Notes: generated from the sequence alone by a model not told the origin. A stretch of 64,000 bases of DNA from Nicotiana tabacum (GCF_000715075.1 NC_134101.1:199102103-199166102); one strand, 5' to 3'; shown: positions 22,825-35,599, counted from the stretch's first letter. Program-made: numbers and translations.

Positions 22825-24094
22825 TGTACAAAAGCTCTATTTCTTAGAGTTTGTCCTGATATTTGTACCATGTTGAGATTTTACCTATCTCTTGAAGGAA
22901 ACGTAAAATATTTACCATAATTGATTTTACTTTTCCTAAAAGTAAATATAGATCTCATATTTGGCAGTCTATTTTTGAAAAAAAAAAAAATTCTGAACCT
23001 CTATAAATTGGGTATCCATTCTTCACATATAAAATAATAGCATTCGCAATATAGTCCTTAATAAAGTTTTGTTTAGAGAGAGATTATTCTCTCGATAGTT
23101 TTTATATTTTTATTATTTAGTTCCTCAAATGTAAGTCAATTGACCTAACCCTATTATTAAAGTATTATGCCTCTTTCAAAATATTTCTATGTTATCTCAA
23201 TTATTGTTATTCAAAGTTTTCTTTATTAACTTCCGCATGATTTATTGTTATTTTGATCCCAACAAATGGTATTAGAGCTAATAATTCAGACAAGTTCAAG
23301 GTGGGGTTCAATTCAAGCTGCAACTAACTTGATGATAATGGAAAATTTTGTTCATAAGAAAAAATGTCTAGAGTACTTCATGTGAAAACAAATTTCAACC
23401 ATACTTAGCAACATTCCTACCATTGCATCTTTAAAATTTAAAACCAATTTTAACTATGCGTACTTTTAAAGCTCTACTTTTAATGTAAGGCTCTACTTTT
23501 AACCCTGCTCATTTTTAATGCAAGACACCAATATTTTTAATTCGTGCTCACTCTTAATGCATGAGACTTCAATTTTTAACCCATACCTATTTTTAATCAT
23601 GGGAAGTAGCTGTAATGAAGATCATGTGAGTAAGGCAGATCAAGCTTTATGTACAAAATTCAGGCTAGAAGGTAGAATTATTAGGGTTTTCCTATTTTTT
23701 TATACCATATTTGGATTTTACCTGTTACTTGAATGAAGAGTAATATATTTATCATAATTGATTTTACTTTTCCTAAAAGGAAATATATATCTCTCCCATA
23801 TTTGACAGATCTCTTTCCTGAAGTTTATGGACCTTTATAAATTGGAGATTTCTCCTTCACACATAAAATAATAGCATCCACAATATAGTTCTTAACGGAG
23901 TTTTGTTTAGTGGGAGAATATTTTTTCGATAGTTATATATATATATAGTTTCATCATATATATATATCAATTGACCAAACTATATTATTAAAGTATTATC
24001 CCTCTTTCAGAATACTTCTGTGTTATCTCAATCATTGCTATTCAAGATTGCTTTGTTAGATTGCGCATGACAATTTGTTATTTCAATCACAACA
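22825..24094 (+). mobile_element. TRIM-like mini LTR retrotransposon
   Basis: Two direct repeats of about 440 bp (22825-23264 and about 23650-24094; left edges approximate) share blocks such as TTGATTTTACTTTTCCTAAA and CACATAAAATAATAGCAT, and both end AACA. Two bases after the first is TGGTATTAGAGC at 23267, one mismatch from the initiator-Met tRNA binding site (TGGTATCAGAGC). The internal segment is only about 385 bp and does not code. These sizes fit a TRIM or an internally deleted copia element. No convincing target duplication found. Confidence 0.65.
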
Positions 24095-24360
24095 CCATTT
24101 GCAAGCTTATTAGCTACTAAAAATCTAGGAAAAAAGAAAAAAAGGACGAATAATAAGAGCGCTTTCTTATGAAACCTTTCTAATTAAAGGTTAAAAATCG
24201 AAAGTATGAGTACCCTGTATTGAACTTAACCGGATAAGAAAATTCTCGAGACTTTATCAATGGAAAAGTTAAAACAAATAAAAATCTCTTTTTCAAAATT
24301 TAGAGAAGTTAATTAAGAATGGTATCTTTTATTTCAAAATTCCGGGCCTAAAAGAGACTC

Positions 24361-26100
24361 TGGGATAGTTATAAGGGTTAATATTATCTCGACCCAAACT
24401 GGAGGGCCATGACTGGCACCTGGGCCATATTTGTCGAGCACCAACATACATTTTATCAAACCTTTACCAGCGTACGTTTTAACCAACATACATTTTATCA
24501 ACTCTTTCTTATTGTCTATAAGGTTGACGAGATAAACCTAAATAGTAGATATGAATCATGAACAACCAACAATGACAGATAATGGCATGAACATACATAA
24601 GATGGGCCGACAAGGCTGTCATGAAGCTATATATAAGGTACGAGTTGACAAGCTGCCGTGAGAGACTATACAACAAAAATTAGCCGATGAGGCATTCTAA
24701 ACTATACATGAGTCGACACTTGTCTGTGAGTCTCTACAGGAATATAAGTGCTGCAATATTGCTGAAATAGGGCCCCGACATACTCATAGTGTCTATAACA
24801 AAATTGCATACCTAGACCACGGCACGTCCGGAGAAGGGATCTCGTCTATAACCGCTGAACTGGGCGGCCTACTGTGGTGGGGGAGCTGCATCTACCTATC
24901 TATCTGGACCTACATCATGTCATGTAGCGTTCACAAATAAAAGGGATCTCAGTACGAATAAAATACCGAGTATGTAAGGCATGAAGGCATAAATAAGAAT
25001 AATAATGTAAGTAGGGATAGAGAATATACAACCTCTAACATCCGAGTTTCTCTGAGGGCGACTGACATGAAATGCATGATACACATACACACACACATAT
25101 ATACTTTTAAAAACATACGCCTCTGAGGGCATCATCATCATCATATCGTATCCGGCCGTAATAGGCTCGGTAAAAATGTACGCGGCCATCATAAGGCTCG
25201 GTAGAATCATACTCGGCTACGTGAAGCTCGATAAAACCCAACTGATCAGTGGTTGCACAATAGGTGTCGTACCCAACCGACTATAGCGCAGCTCAGTAGA
25301 GTAAAATAGATATATATATATAATACATGCTGGACTCATTGGAATCACATTCTGAACCTTTTGGAGTGATGTAAGGTCGGTATCCTCCGTACCCGTTATT
25401 AGGACTAACTCTTCATCATGAATCTTATAAGAATCAAGAAGTACCAACAACATTGATAACACAAGAATAAGAGAAGCAACATCAACATCAATCGTTCCAT
25501 AAGAAGGGAAACAATGTAAGTACTGCTAGTTTCTAAGAGCGGAGTATCTTTGGAAGCTTGTTCATTACATTATGTACAATCGGAGTTGTGCAAAAGAAGA
25601 AAAGGGATAACCTCACATACCTTGTATATACTACCCAACCTCAAGCTATGCAAATGTCACGACTCCTTAGTCTACAACAAGAGAAATGACACTATCGTTA
25701 TCGTTTAAGCGTCGTAACTATTATATATTGACCGCATCCTATTTTACGATAAAATAGAAAACACCTCCCCTGTTTATATGACTTCCAACATGTTAAAACA
25801 ATCATGAAAAGTCCAAACAACATCAATAATATATAATCAATGTTAAGCCTCCCAAAATAATCCACAAACCAACAACATTACTGACAAGCTTTTGATAGAT
25901 AACTCACAAGTTCTAGCTCCAACGACTTAGCCGCAACTTGGATAATCTTAAACACATGTAGAGTAAGAGGTTACTTATCTTTAACAGATATAACAACTCC
26001 AATTTGACCTTAAGTCACCATGAAATGTCCTTCCAATGCTGCCACAACAACAAGAAAGCAAAACTAGCAATCAATTCGAATTTTTCGGCACTAGAATCAG
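24361..26100 (-). repeat. Degenerate LTR-like repeat DNA, probably a minus-strand gypsy LTR
   Basis: Short recurring words around GGCTCGGTA / ACCGAGCC (25150-25240) and the style of 24760-25300 resemble reverse-oriented Solanaceae gypsy LTRs. No pair or terminus was located, so this is a weak call. It abuts the broken left side of element D. Confidence 0.35.
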
Positions 26101-27645
26101 TTTGGAAGACTTGAAATCACCTAGATTTGATATTAAAAAATTGAGAGAGTATTTTACAGAACTTAAACAACCTCTCACACGAGTTGGAACCACTTACGTG
26201 CTTTAGGGATTTGAGAATTTTCCAAAACATTAAATTTATGAACAAACATGTATTTGCCAAACAAAATTTGGGAAAAATTAGGCAAAATCTATGGCCATAT
26301 GGGTCCAAAATATCTTCTATATCACGGAGTCTGGCTTGGAGTTTTTGGATTTTCAACCGCGACTGCTCATTATCAACCTTAAAAATGTTGTAGGCCCCAG
26401 AAAGGTCGATATTGGTCTTAGCATGTTCGTTGTTTTGTTTAATGAACTTTTTGAGCCTTTTCTCCATTCTTTCTCTCTTCTCTTTGGCCGTTGTATCTTC
26501 CTCAGTCTTGGAACACAATTTAGTTTCCAAGTTGTTGATTCTTTCTATGGAAGAAAACTCACGCTCGACTCCGAATTTACAGCATACTGGAGCTCTGCCC
26601 ACTTGATTTTTAACTCTGCAGGCTTATCATACAACTGAGTGGCCTATTAACTATGAACCATTTTTGTTGCTCTGGTTGCTCCAATCGAGCTTCGAGTTCA
26701 CCCATTTTAGAAAATCTAGCCTCTAGATTCGGGAGGCATTCAATAAGTTGATCCCGCTCAGACTTAAGTACTTCTTTAATAGTATCATCTTTTGTATGCC
26801 CTTGAATGCAAGAAGGTTATCCTAAAAAATTAAATTTTGAGTTATCAAAGATGGTGTGTAATATATGCAAAAAGGAGGAGAGGAAGATGAATAAAACCTG
26901 AGTAGAGAGATTCATGTTGTTGTTGATTAGACATTCAGCAGAGAGCGAATTCATTTTTCTCCAATCCTATTTTGAAGCCAGAGATTTCATGTAGTGGGCT
27001 ACCTCAACCGGTTTGGAGAGCAAGTAGAATTCATTTGAAATTGTAAAGGTAGCACTACGTTTACCCTTTGGGTTTTAGATGGATGTCAGAAAGGCATTTT
27101 CAATGTTTCCCTGATCGGGTGATCGGGGGGAACATGCGTCTTGCTCTTGCTCAATGGAAGAAAGTGGTGGGACAGGAGCTATCGGTGGAGTCAAAGTTGT
27201 GGGAGCATCAGAAGTAGAATCCTTTTGACCGGAGGTGACAACCGGAGCCCGAAACGGGATTCGATCATTTCAACCATTTCAAACTCTCGAAAGAGTCCCT
27301 CTATGTCCCCTTGTTGGACTGTGGGTATTTTGCTTTTTCTTGTCTAAAGAGAAACCATTTTGGTATCGTCCTCGGTTTCATAATCATTAAAGACAACTGT
27401 GGCCGGTCTTTCTGAGATCTCTTCCATGACGTCGGGCTTCTCCTTAGCCTCAGGCTTAAAGATATACTTTCTTTTTGGTTTTTTCCCCTTGGGTTGGGGA
27501 CTAAGGGAATATGCACCTTCACCGGAAGCAAGAGCTGCATCACGAACTCTCTTCCTATCTAGGGCCTCTTGAAGCCGTTGGTGTTCTACCTTCGCTTCAT
27601 GTAAAACTTCGACGGTGGGGAAAATAGAAGACCCCTTTAGAAGGC

Positions 27646-27727
27646 CTAAAATAATAATTTGAAAGGTTAGACATTTATTTCTATATGGAGGCAAATATTG
27701 AAAAAGGAAAGGTGAGGCTTTTCTCAC
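27646..27727 (-). other. Element D antisense gene, intron II (predicted)
   Basis: CATG|GTGAGA at 27727 and TTATTATTTTAG ending at 27646; 82 bp, phase 1. The split Gly codon follows a His, as in B and C. Confidence 0.7.
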
Positions 27728-27859
27728 CATGGTTTCTCCACTTCCAGTTCTTCCTAATTGAAATTTTTTTCTATATACGAGAATCTAGTATGGAAGTATT
27801 CAAAATATTTTGAACCCATTGGGTTAGGTTCTCAACTGTTGGGAGAACCTAAAGGGTGG

Positions 27860-27942
27860 CTAAAATAGAAGGAAGAAAAGCTTAATAAAGAGAGAAAACA
27901 CCTTTAAAACAGTAAAGAGAAGAAAATTTTGAGAAAACTTAC
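27860..27942 (-). other. Element D antisense gene, intron I (predicted)
   Basis: ATACTC|GTAAGTT at 27942 and TCTATTTTAG ending at 27860; 83 bp, phase 1 after Trp-Asn-Tyr-Thr. Confidence 0.7.
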
Positions 27943-28260
27943 GAGTATAATTCCAAGCTTCGGGGATGGGAGATGTTGATGCCAGTAAAATATCTCTATG
28001 AGCAATAGCAATAAACCTGTCCATCCACCCCCGATCGTTATCATCATCTACACTGGTGACGATGGCGTTGCGACCGCGATTGCTGAGTTTGATCACACCT
28101 CTTCAAACAATTTTAGGGGCATAGAGATTGATCATATGTGCAAGAGTGAGGTCTTCTTGAGACCGGAAACACAGGTATTGAAGGTAATCCACTTTACGCC
28201 ATATCGCCGGTCCTACTTGAGCCAAACAAACTTGGTAGTTCCGGCAAAATTCAGGATGAT

Positions 28261-28599
28261 TGGGTCTATTTGCCAAGTCTTAAAGTAAAAGGGTATATGT
28301 AAACAAAAATATACCATGGTTTGCGGAAAATAATCTTCTCCACTTTCGAGGGGCTAAAACTTCAATATTCTTCAAGCCACAATCCTCCTTTACAACCGTA
28401 ATACTGGCAGGGCGAATAGAAGAAGGATATTGGGTCTATTTCCTTGCCAAGTCTTAAAGTAAAAGATGTAAGCGAAAATATACCATGGTTTGCTGAAAAT
28501 AAACCTCTCCACTTCGCGAGGGGCTAAAACTTCAATGTTCTTCCAGTCACAATCCCCCTTTACAACAAGAATATTGACTGGCCAAATGGAAGAAGGATA
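28261..28599. repeat. 170-bp tandem duplication in element D
   Basis: Copies 28261-28430 and 28431-28599 both run from TGGGTCTATT to AGAAGGATA with scattered differences. It lies in the antisense gene's first exon and breaks it. Confidence 0.85.
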
Positions 28600-29196
28600 A
28601 ACAACATCGCTATTTCTGTCGTCATCAGGGTCTGAAGATTCTTTTTAGACCTGAAGGTCCTTTTTGAGAGACAACTGAGAAGGGGTGATTGTGTTTGTTG
28701 TGGGAGGTTTAGCATCAAGCTTCTTAGACTTGTTCTTCTTGGAAGGACCGCCACCGATGCAAGCCCCACTGATGGTGGACGAAGAAGTCAAGATAAGGTC
28801 ATGTTTTTAAGGGATAGAAGACGTGTTGTCGGAGAAAGAAATAACAGAAGACATGGTGATGAGAAATACGAGTTTGAGGATTTTACTGAGAAAAGGGGAG
28901 TTACAAAGAAGTTGTAAGAAGAGTAGGAGAAGAAAGTTTGTAAAAGTTAAAGATGAAATTGGAGAAAAGGGGAGAAGTTTATAGGCGGCTTAGTACAAAG
29001 CTATCATTACCTAAGTAAGTGACAAAGTTATTCGTTGAACCACGAAACAACACATGTTCGGCCTATTAAATGCAAAGCGATGCGCGTCCTTTCAAGTATC
29101 AGAAATCGTTCAAGAAATTTTCTGCCATGAAAAGAAAAGATCTTATCTACTTTCCAGCCACATCAGGATGAGTCATCAAAAAGTAGGGGGACTATC

Positions 29197-29797
29197 TGTA
29201 TTGGGTAAAATTTACAGATTATAGGTGAATGCTTCTCGAATAGACACGTGACACTAAAGATAGGTAAGAGACGAGTCAGTAAATGGCTAACACCGGTTAC
29301 AAGCATATGACCAGTATTACACATGTTCCGAAGGCATCAAGGCCGGGGAAGAGAATTTGAAAGTAAGGTACCAGTTGAAGAAAACATCATTATATGAGCA
29401 AACATTATAGAAAATCATAGCATTTATTTTTAACCGTTATGCAGATATCAAGAGGGGTTTTTACTCATCTTAAAGAGGAGCATGATTTGAGGATCTTGTC
29501 TCCCCTAATTTAGCTATAAATAGTAAATTTGTACTCATTGAAGAACACAAAATACTTGTATGAAAAAGGCTGATACTATTCTCTCATTCTATAAAGCTTT
29601 ATTTAACTGATATTAAGATTTTCACATTGTTCGTGGCTCTAGAGAAATTAATTCGAAGCTCATGATTGTCTTCTCTTCAATTATTCTTATTTAACTCTCT
29701 TTGCTCTTTGTTATTTTATCTTATCAGGTCAATTTAATTCACGTATCTATAAACCACATTACAAATTCAATTGTACATATTTTGGGGTAATATAAAA
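29197..29797 (+). repeat. Element D 3' LTR
   Basis: GTAGGGGGACTATC (polypurine tract) is followed by TGTATTGGGTAAAATT at 29197. The same layout, a purine run then ACTATCTGTAT, precedes the 3' LTRs of B and C. The end near 29797 is estimated by analogy with B. No 5' partner LTR is found, so gag-pol and the 5' LTR of D are lost or displaced. Confidence 0.65.
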
Positions 29798-30388
29798 GGT
29801 TGAAAGGTTGTGGAGAGAATTTTGGAGGGGAAAAAAAGGATAAAAGGAATAGGTTCCTCGGTTTGGCTCTCTTCAACGGCGGGCACATTTGGAAAAACAT
29901 AGTTTGTTTGCATTCTTTTTGACATTTTCAGTACGCAATTTTGACCTTTCACATGTAGAATTCAAGTTTGTAGCATAAATAGCAAAGATAAGAAAGGAGA
30001 GAGTGTGAAAACAAAAATCAATGCCATGATTTGTGCGTTTTGTTGATTAATTAATTGCGTACGTTTTGCAAAACAAATTTGCTATCAATGAAATAAACAA
30101 GAAGTGATATTATTTTGTAAAATAATTTTTAAAAAATGATTAGCCTAGTGGTTTTCCCAAAATATACTTTTAGATCATAACACAATTTTCGAAAAGCTAG
30201 TTTGTTTAAATATTTGCATAGTCTCCGTGCCAGTGCTATTTTTTCTGCAATAATCTTTGAGAATCCATCCTGATTCTGCCACAAAGCTCAGTTTTGATAG
30301 CTAAATTTCTAGCTGATCATGGAAATGGACATGCTTTAATAGTTTCTGATCCTATTTTATTATTATTATTTAAACTTCAAATCATAAT
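29798..30388. other. AT-rich flank of element B, nothing recognised
   Basis: Ends in ATAAT, the left target duplication of B. No gene or repeat pair supported. Confidence 0.5.
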
Positions 30389-31021
30389 TGTATATGATTA
30401 AAACCGGGCCTACCCGAATTTACTATTTGATCGAGACCAGAGAGTAGTATCGAAGGTCGGCCTAGTAGTGGATCAGACCAGAGCACGAAGACAAGGTACC
30501 AAGTTCGAGAATCGAGGTGCATGTCCAGATCGAGGCCAATAATGATCGAGACCAAATTGGGCAGACTTCGAGCAAAGCTCAATAACAGAAGAGCGAGATA
30601 TCCGTGACCGGTCGAAGATCATGGTGGAAATCCCGGAATAGATCAAATCAAGGGTGGTTGTTTAGGCTAATCATGGGATTTACTTCCGTAATTAGAATTG
30701 TATCATATATAGGATTCATCCACTATATAAAGAGGGTTCTAATCGTTTTGTAGACATCTTACACTCTGAGATATCAAAGAAATATAATGCCTTTTCTTTA
30801 ATTCAATTCTTGTTCATCAGCTTGTTATATTTTGACTGTTCTTGCACCGATCAGTTCGAGGTATTCGAGCTCGAGGGCTGAATTCCGTTCAAACACTAGT
30901 TTGCTTTATCTTATTGTTAATTTCTGTTACTAATCTTTACATTTATCAATTGGTATTAGGTAAAATCACGTGTTCTTAAAACTACATTATAAAAATTGTC
31001 ATCCAATTTTAAGGTTAAATA
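30389..31021 (+). repeat. Element B 5' LTR
   Basis: Starts TGTATATGATTAAAACCGGG, with a TATA box TATATAAA near 30725-30732. Ends TTAAATA before the PBS. Matches 41164-41801. Confidence 0.9.
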
Positions 31022-31024
31022 GTT

Positions 31025-31041
31025 TGGCGCCCACCGTGGGG
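31025..31041 (+). other. Element B primer binding site
   Basis: TGGCGCCCACCGTGGGG starts four bases after the LTR. Element C has the same site with one change (TGGTGCCCACCGTGGGG). Confidence 0.75.
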
Positions 31042-31133
31042 GCTAAGGATAATAGTGATTGCCTGCTATTAATTCTTGTAACACACACTACTTTACGCTT
31101 GTTCTTGTGAGTGTTTTTAATTTTAGGAGCAAC

Positions 31134-32780
31134 ATGTCTAACTCGCAAGCAGTACCCACTCACGCTGATAACGACCTCGGTTTCCATGAAGAAAATGATA
31201 ATGTAGCTGCCCCAGGGATCGAAGTGCCTCAGGCTGGCCACGAGGGAGTTCCAATCGCAGATCGCGTCGATGTCAGTTCCCATGTCACCTTAAATGCAAA
31301 TCTGGGTGTTGATCCTGAAGGTAGCATACACAGGGAAGTTTGATCCGGTGGTCGAGGTACGCAGCGTGGAGAAGACAGTGGAGTTAGCCTCTAGTTGATA
31401 TTTGAAATGCTACATGCTCAGCAAGCCACTATAGCGCAACTACAGAATCAATATCGAGCACTAACAATGATCGAACCAGAGCCTGAAGTAGAAACTATTC
31501 GCAGGGCCGAACCTATACCGAAAAGATCGAATGCTAATGATTGGGAGGCTGACCCTGCTATTATGAAAATGCTCGAGGAGCGCACTAAATGGATTTAATC
31601 AGGAGAAAAGAAAATCGAGGCAAATGATAAAAGGTAGAAACATACAACTCTCAGATTGACCAAATACCGGGGGCACCATCGATTCTAAAGGATTTGGATT
31701 CCAAAAGGTTTGTGCATAAGCCTTCCCCCCCCCCCCCCCAAGTGCGACTCCGAAGCCTATCCAGAAAACCACTGACCCTAATAAACATGTCACTTCTTAT
31801 GGGTGCGCAATAAAGGGGAATGACTTAGAAGATTATGAGATTGAGTCTGTCCTATTGAAAAAGTTTGGTGAAACTTTGTTGAAAGGGGCAATGTTATGGT
31901 ACCATAATTTGCCACCCAATTCCATCGATTCCTTTGCCATGCTTGCAGATTCGTTCGTAAAGGCACACGCTAGAGCAATAAAAGTTGCGAATAGGAAGTC
32001 AGACCTCTTCAAAGTGAGACAAAAGGACAATGAGACGTTAAGGGAATTCGTATCTCGGTTATAGATGGAACGCATGGACCTACCCCCGGCCACAGACGAT
32101 TAGGATGTTCAAGATTTCACTCAAGGTTTGAACGAGCGAAGTTCGGTAGCATCACGATAACTTAAGCAGAATTTAATTAAATATCCAGTTGTAACCTGGA
32201 CCGATGTGCATAATCGATATCAATCAAAGATCAGGGTCGAGGATGATCAATTGGGAACCCCTTACGGTTATGTTTACTCAAATAGGCACGTTGGCAGAAT
32301 TCACAGGGACATCAACATAGAACCACGAGCTAACAGAGATCGTTAACAACCATACAACACAGAACGCAAAAAAAATAGCCTAGGATGTAATCCCACTCGA
32401 AATGATCGAAAGAATAATCAAGGACAAAGCTCCCGAGGGCTCATGTGTAAAAATTTCTTCGATAAACATATCGAGCCCACAGAAGCACCACGACTATCAG
32501 AATACAACTTTAGCATCGATGTGTCAGGTATTGTCATCAGCCATTGGATGGATCAGGATACTAGATAGCCCAGGCCCCTGCAGACCAACCCAGCTTTGAG
32601 GAATCCTAATCAAATGTGCAAATACCATGGTACCCGTGGTCACAAAATCAAAGATTGCAAACATCTGAGAGATGAGGTAGCTCGTTTATTTTACGAGGGT
32701 CACCTTCGGGAATTCTTAAGTGATCGAGCCAAGAACCACTTCAAATACAGAGATTCAAACAGACAGAACGAATAGGAAGA
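31134..32780 (+). pseudogene. Element B gag (broken)
   Basis: Starts at ATG 31134 (MSNSQAVPTHADNDLGFHEE) and stops at about 31343. Later frames give the Tat gag core at 31855-32064 (KKFGETLLKGAMLWYHNLPP, VKAHARAIKVANRKSDLFK), a zinc-knuckle-like CKYHGTRGHKIKDC near 32615-32656 and LREFLSDRAKNHF near 32706. Stops occur at about 31343, 31598, 32062, 32101 and 32344. A C homopolymer of about 15 at 31725-31739 interrupts the reading. Confidence 0.8.
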
Positions 32781-32784
32781 GCCA

Positions 32785-33300
32785 CAACATGTAATTCACT
32801 TGATCGTTGGTGGGGTCAATATTCCGCAAGGACCGGTATTTAAATGCACCAAGGTGACAATCACAAGGGAGAAGCGAACTCAGGACTACTTACCAAAAGA
32901 AACCTTGTCTTTCAACGACGAGGATGCAGAAGGGATCAAACAACCTCACAACAAAACACTGATAATATCTATCCCTATGAATAAAATTCAAGCTAAACAT
33001 GTGTTGATTGATCCAGGTAGCTCGGCAAATATTATTCGATCAAGGGTCGTAGAGCAACTCGGCCTCCAAGATCAAATCGTGCCTGCAGCTCGGGTACTTC
33101 ACAACTTTAACATGGCAAGTTAAAATATGGCCGGTACCATCCAAGAACAAAGTTCTATGTGATCGAAGGCAACATGAGATACAATGGGTTGCTCGGGAGA
33201 ACTTGGATCCATAACATGAGGGCAGTACCCTTGACGCTTCATCAAGTCCTGAAGTTCCCAACACCAGAAGGAATCAAAACGATGTACGGTGAACAACCCG
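32785..33300 (+). pseudogene. Element B protease region
   Basis: KHVLIDPGSSANIIRSRVVE near 32995-33055 carries the retropepsin D-x-G motif as D-P-G, usual for this group. Preceded by HLIVGGVNIPQGPVFKCTK. A stop at about 33121 and a short deletion in the following GEI(V/L)LPV region break it; the conserved LLGRTWIH-like end is near 33190-33215. Confidence 0.7.
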
Positions 33301-33425
33301 CCGCCAAATAAATGTTTGCAATAGATGAGGTAGAACCAGTGTCGGCGCTTTCATCAGCAAAAGGATCAGAGTCGAAAGAAAAGCAAGAAGTCAAATAGCA
33401 ACCACAGTCACTGGCCTCGGCCTGA

Positions 33426-34640
33426 TTGGAGGAGCAGGAAACTTTCGAGGATGATGATTATATGATACCTCGAACCTTCATAATCCTCGATGATTCTGAT
33501 GCAACAAAGTCAATGATCGAAGAGCTGGAACAAATCATACTGATCGAGCATTTGCTCGATCGAAAGGTATACCTGGGCATATGGTTAACTCCTGAGCTCA
33601 GGAAAAAACTCGTTCAATTCCTTTTAAATAACATGGATTGTTTTGCTTGGTCCCACCTAGATATGACAGGGATCCCACCAGAGATCACTACCTCAGTCCG
33701 AGGTAAAACATGAATTCATTAAGGATGGGGTAACAAAACTTCTCAATATAGGGTCCATTCAGGAGGTAAAATATCCTGAATAGTTAGCAAATGTAGTTGT
33801 ATCCCTATAAAGGGAAACAAACTTAGAATGCGCGTAGACTATAAGGATTTAAACAAGGCATGCCCTAAAGATTTTGTTCCTTTGCTGAATATCGATTGCA
33901 TGATCGATGCCACGGCCGACCACGAGATCCTTAGTTTTCTCGATGCCTACTCTAAGTACAATCAAATACAAATGAACCCGGAGGATCAGGAAAAGACTTT
34001 GTTTATCACTAAATACGTCAGCTATTGCTATAATATAATGCCGTTCGGACAAAAAAATGCTGGTGCTACTTATCAACACCTAGTAAATCGAATGTTCGGA
34101 GAACAAATAGGTACATCAATGGAGGTGTATATAGATGATATGCTAGTTATGTCCCTGCGAGCAGAGGAAAATTTGAAATATTTGCAGGATACCTTCGACA
34201 TACTAAAAAAATACAACATGAAGCTCAACCCGGAGAAATATGCATTCGGGGTCGGTTCGGGCAAGTTCCTCGGATTTATGGTATCAAATCCGGGGATCGA
34301 AATCAATCCCGATAAAACCAAGGTAATCGAGACATCACAGTTGATGATAATGTCAAGGCTATATAAAGGTTAACAGGGCGCGTAGCCGCTCTGGGTCGAT
34401 TTATTTTGAGGTCCTCAAATAGGAGCCACCGGTTCTTCTCACTGCTTAAGAAAAAGAGAAATTTCGCATGGACCCCAGAATGTCAACAGGTCTTGGAGGA
34501 ACTCAAACGATACCTATCGAGCCCTCTATTGCTTCACACGCCAAAGGCAGACGAGCAACTTTACTTATACTTAACGGTCTTAGAGATAGCGGTAAGTGTC
34601 TTAGTTCGAGAAGAGCAAGGTACACAATTTCATGTTTAAT
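33426..34640 (+). pseudogene. Element B reverse transcriptase and first RNase H (broken)
   Basis: The connector (MDCFAWSHLDMTGIPPEITT) is in the frame ending at 33713. RT proper at 33828-34373 reads VDYKDLNKACPKDFVP, IMPFGQKNAGATYQHLV and an intact catalytic YIDDMLV near 34129-34149, then KKYNMKLNPEKYAFGVGSGK. A short lesion near 34370 shifts frame into the RNase H (NFAWTPECQQVLEELK; SPLLLHTPKADEQLYLYLTV), which stops at 34639. The frame gaps near 33713-33828 and 34373-34406 disable it. Confidence 0.85.
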
Positions 34641-34899
34641 ATGTTAGCCGGACCCTAGGTGAAGCTGAGACCCAGTACCCGCACTTAGAAAAATTAGCGC
34701 TTGCTTTAATAAGCGCCTCTAGGAAATTAAAACCATATTTTCAATGTCATCCAATTTGTGTTGTCACCACCTACCCCCTTCGCAACATTTTTCACAAGCC
34801 CGAACTCTCGGGTCGATAAGCCAAGTGGGCCGTCGAGATCAGCGGGTACAATATCGAGTATCAACCCCGAATGCCCATCAAATCTTGGTAGACTTCGAG

Positions 34900-35330
34900 G
34901 TCGACTTCACGCCACCCCTCGTACTCGAGGTCGAGAAGGGACTATTATTAAAATCAGGTACATCATCGGGGGTGTGGACCCTCTTCACAAACGGCGCTTC
35001 GAACGTGAAGGGGTTCGAGCTAGGCATCATTTTGAAGCCACCCACAGGTAATACAATTAGATAGTCTATCAAAACCTTGAAATTAACTAACAATGAGGCC
35101 GAGTATGAGACCATGATTGCAGGCCTCGAACTAGCTAAGAGCTTGGGAGAAGAGGTCATCGAGGCTAAGTGCGACTCCCAACTTGTGGTAAATCAAGTCA
35201 ACAAAACTTTTGAGGTTCGAGAAGATCGAATGCAAAGGTACTTGGACAAACTAAAAGTGTATCTACATCGATATAAAGAATGGACCCTACAACACGTACC
35301 TCGAGAAAAAATAGCAAGGCCGGTGCCCCT
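34900..35330 (+). pseudogene. Element B second (archaeal-like) RNase H
   Basis: WTLFTNGASNVKGFELGI near 34978-35030, a stop near 35062, then NNEAEYETMIAGLELAKSLG from 35086, KCDSQLVVNQVNKTFE near 35168 and LQHVPREK near 35290. The first catalytic Asp is Asn (AAC at 34990-34992), as in element A. Confidence 0.8.
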
Positions 35331-35599
35331 ACAAATTTGGGATCGTCAATCGAAGTTGATGAACTTAGCTTGGGGACTGTCGTACAACTTTCGAGGTCAG
35401 TAATTGAAGAAGGGCACACTGAAATAAACTCGAAAACTCTAACCTGGGACTGGAGGAATAAGTACATCGAATACCTAAAGAACGGGAAGCTTCCACCGGA
35501 TCCTAAAGAATCAAGGACTCTACGCACGAAGGCAACATGGTTCACATTGACCGAGGATGGATCACTATATATGAGAACGTTCGATGGACCGTGAGTAAA

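Larger units (their letters stand above)
26117..28854 (-). pseudogene. Element D antisense multi-exon gene (PF04195-like, coiled coil)
   Basis: Same gene as in A, B and C. Candidate ATG at 28854 (MSSVISFSDNTSSIP, then a stop). Exon 1 includes LDAKPPTTNTITPSQLS and, near 27950-28060, DDDNDRGWMDRFIAIAHRD then PIPEAWNYT before intron I. Exon 2 (27728-27859) reads LPTVENLTQWVQNIL and ends KWRNHG with two stops. Exon 3 (from 27645) has GLLKGSSIFPTVEVLHEAK, a basic stretch KGKKPKRKYIFKPEAKEKP and an acidic segment. Past a further intron (26822-26897) come coiled-coil exons (ERDQLIECLPNLEARFSKM; RINNLETKLCSKTEEDTTAK) to 26117. Introns: 27860-27942, 27646-27727, 26822-26897. A 170-bp tandem duplication disrupts exon 1. 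Confidence 0.7.
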
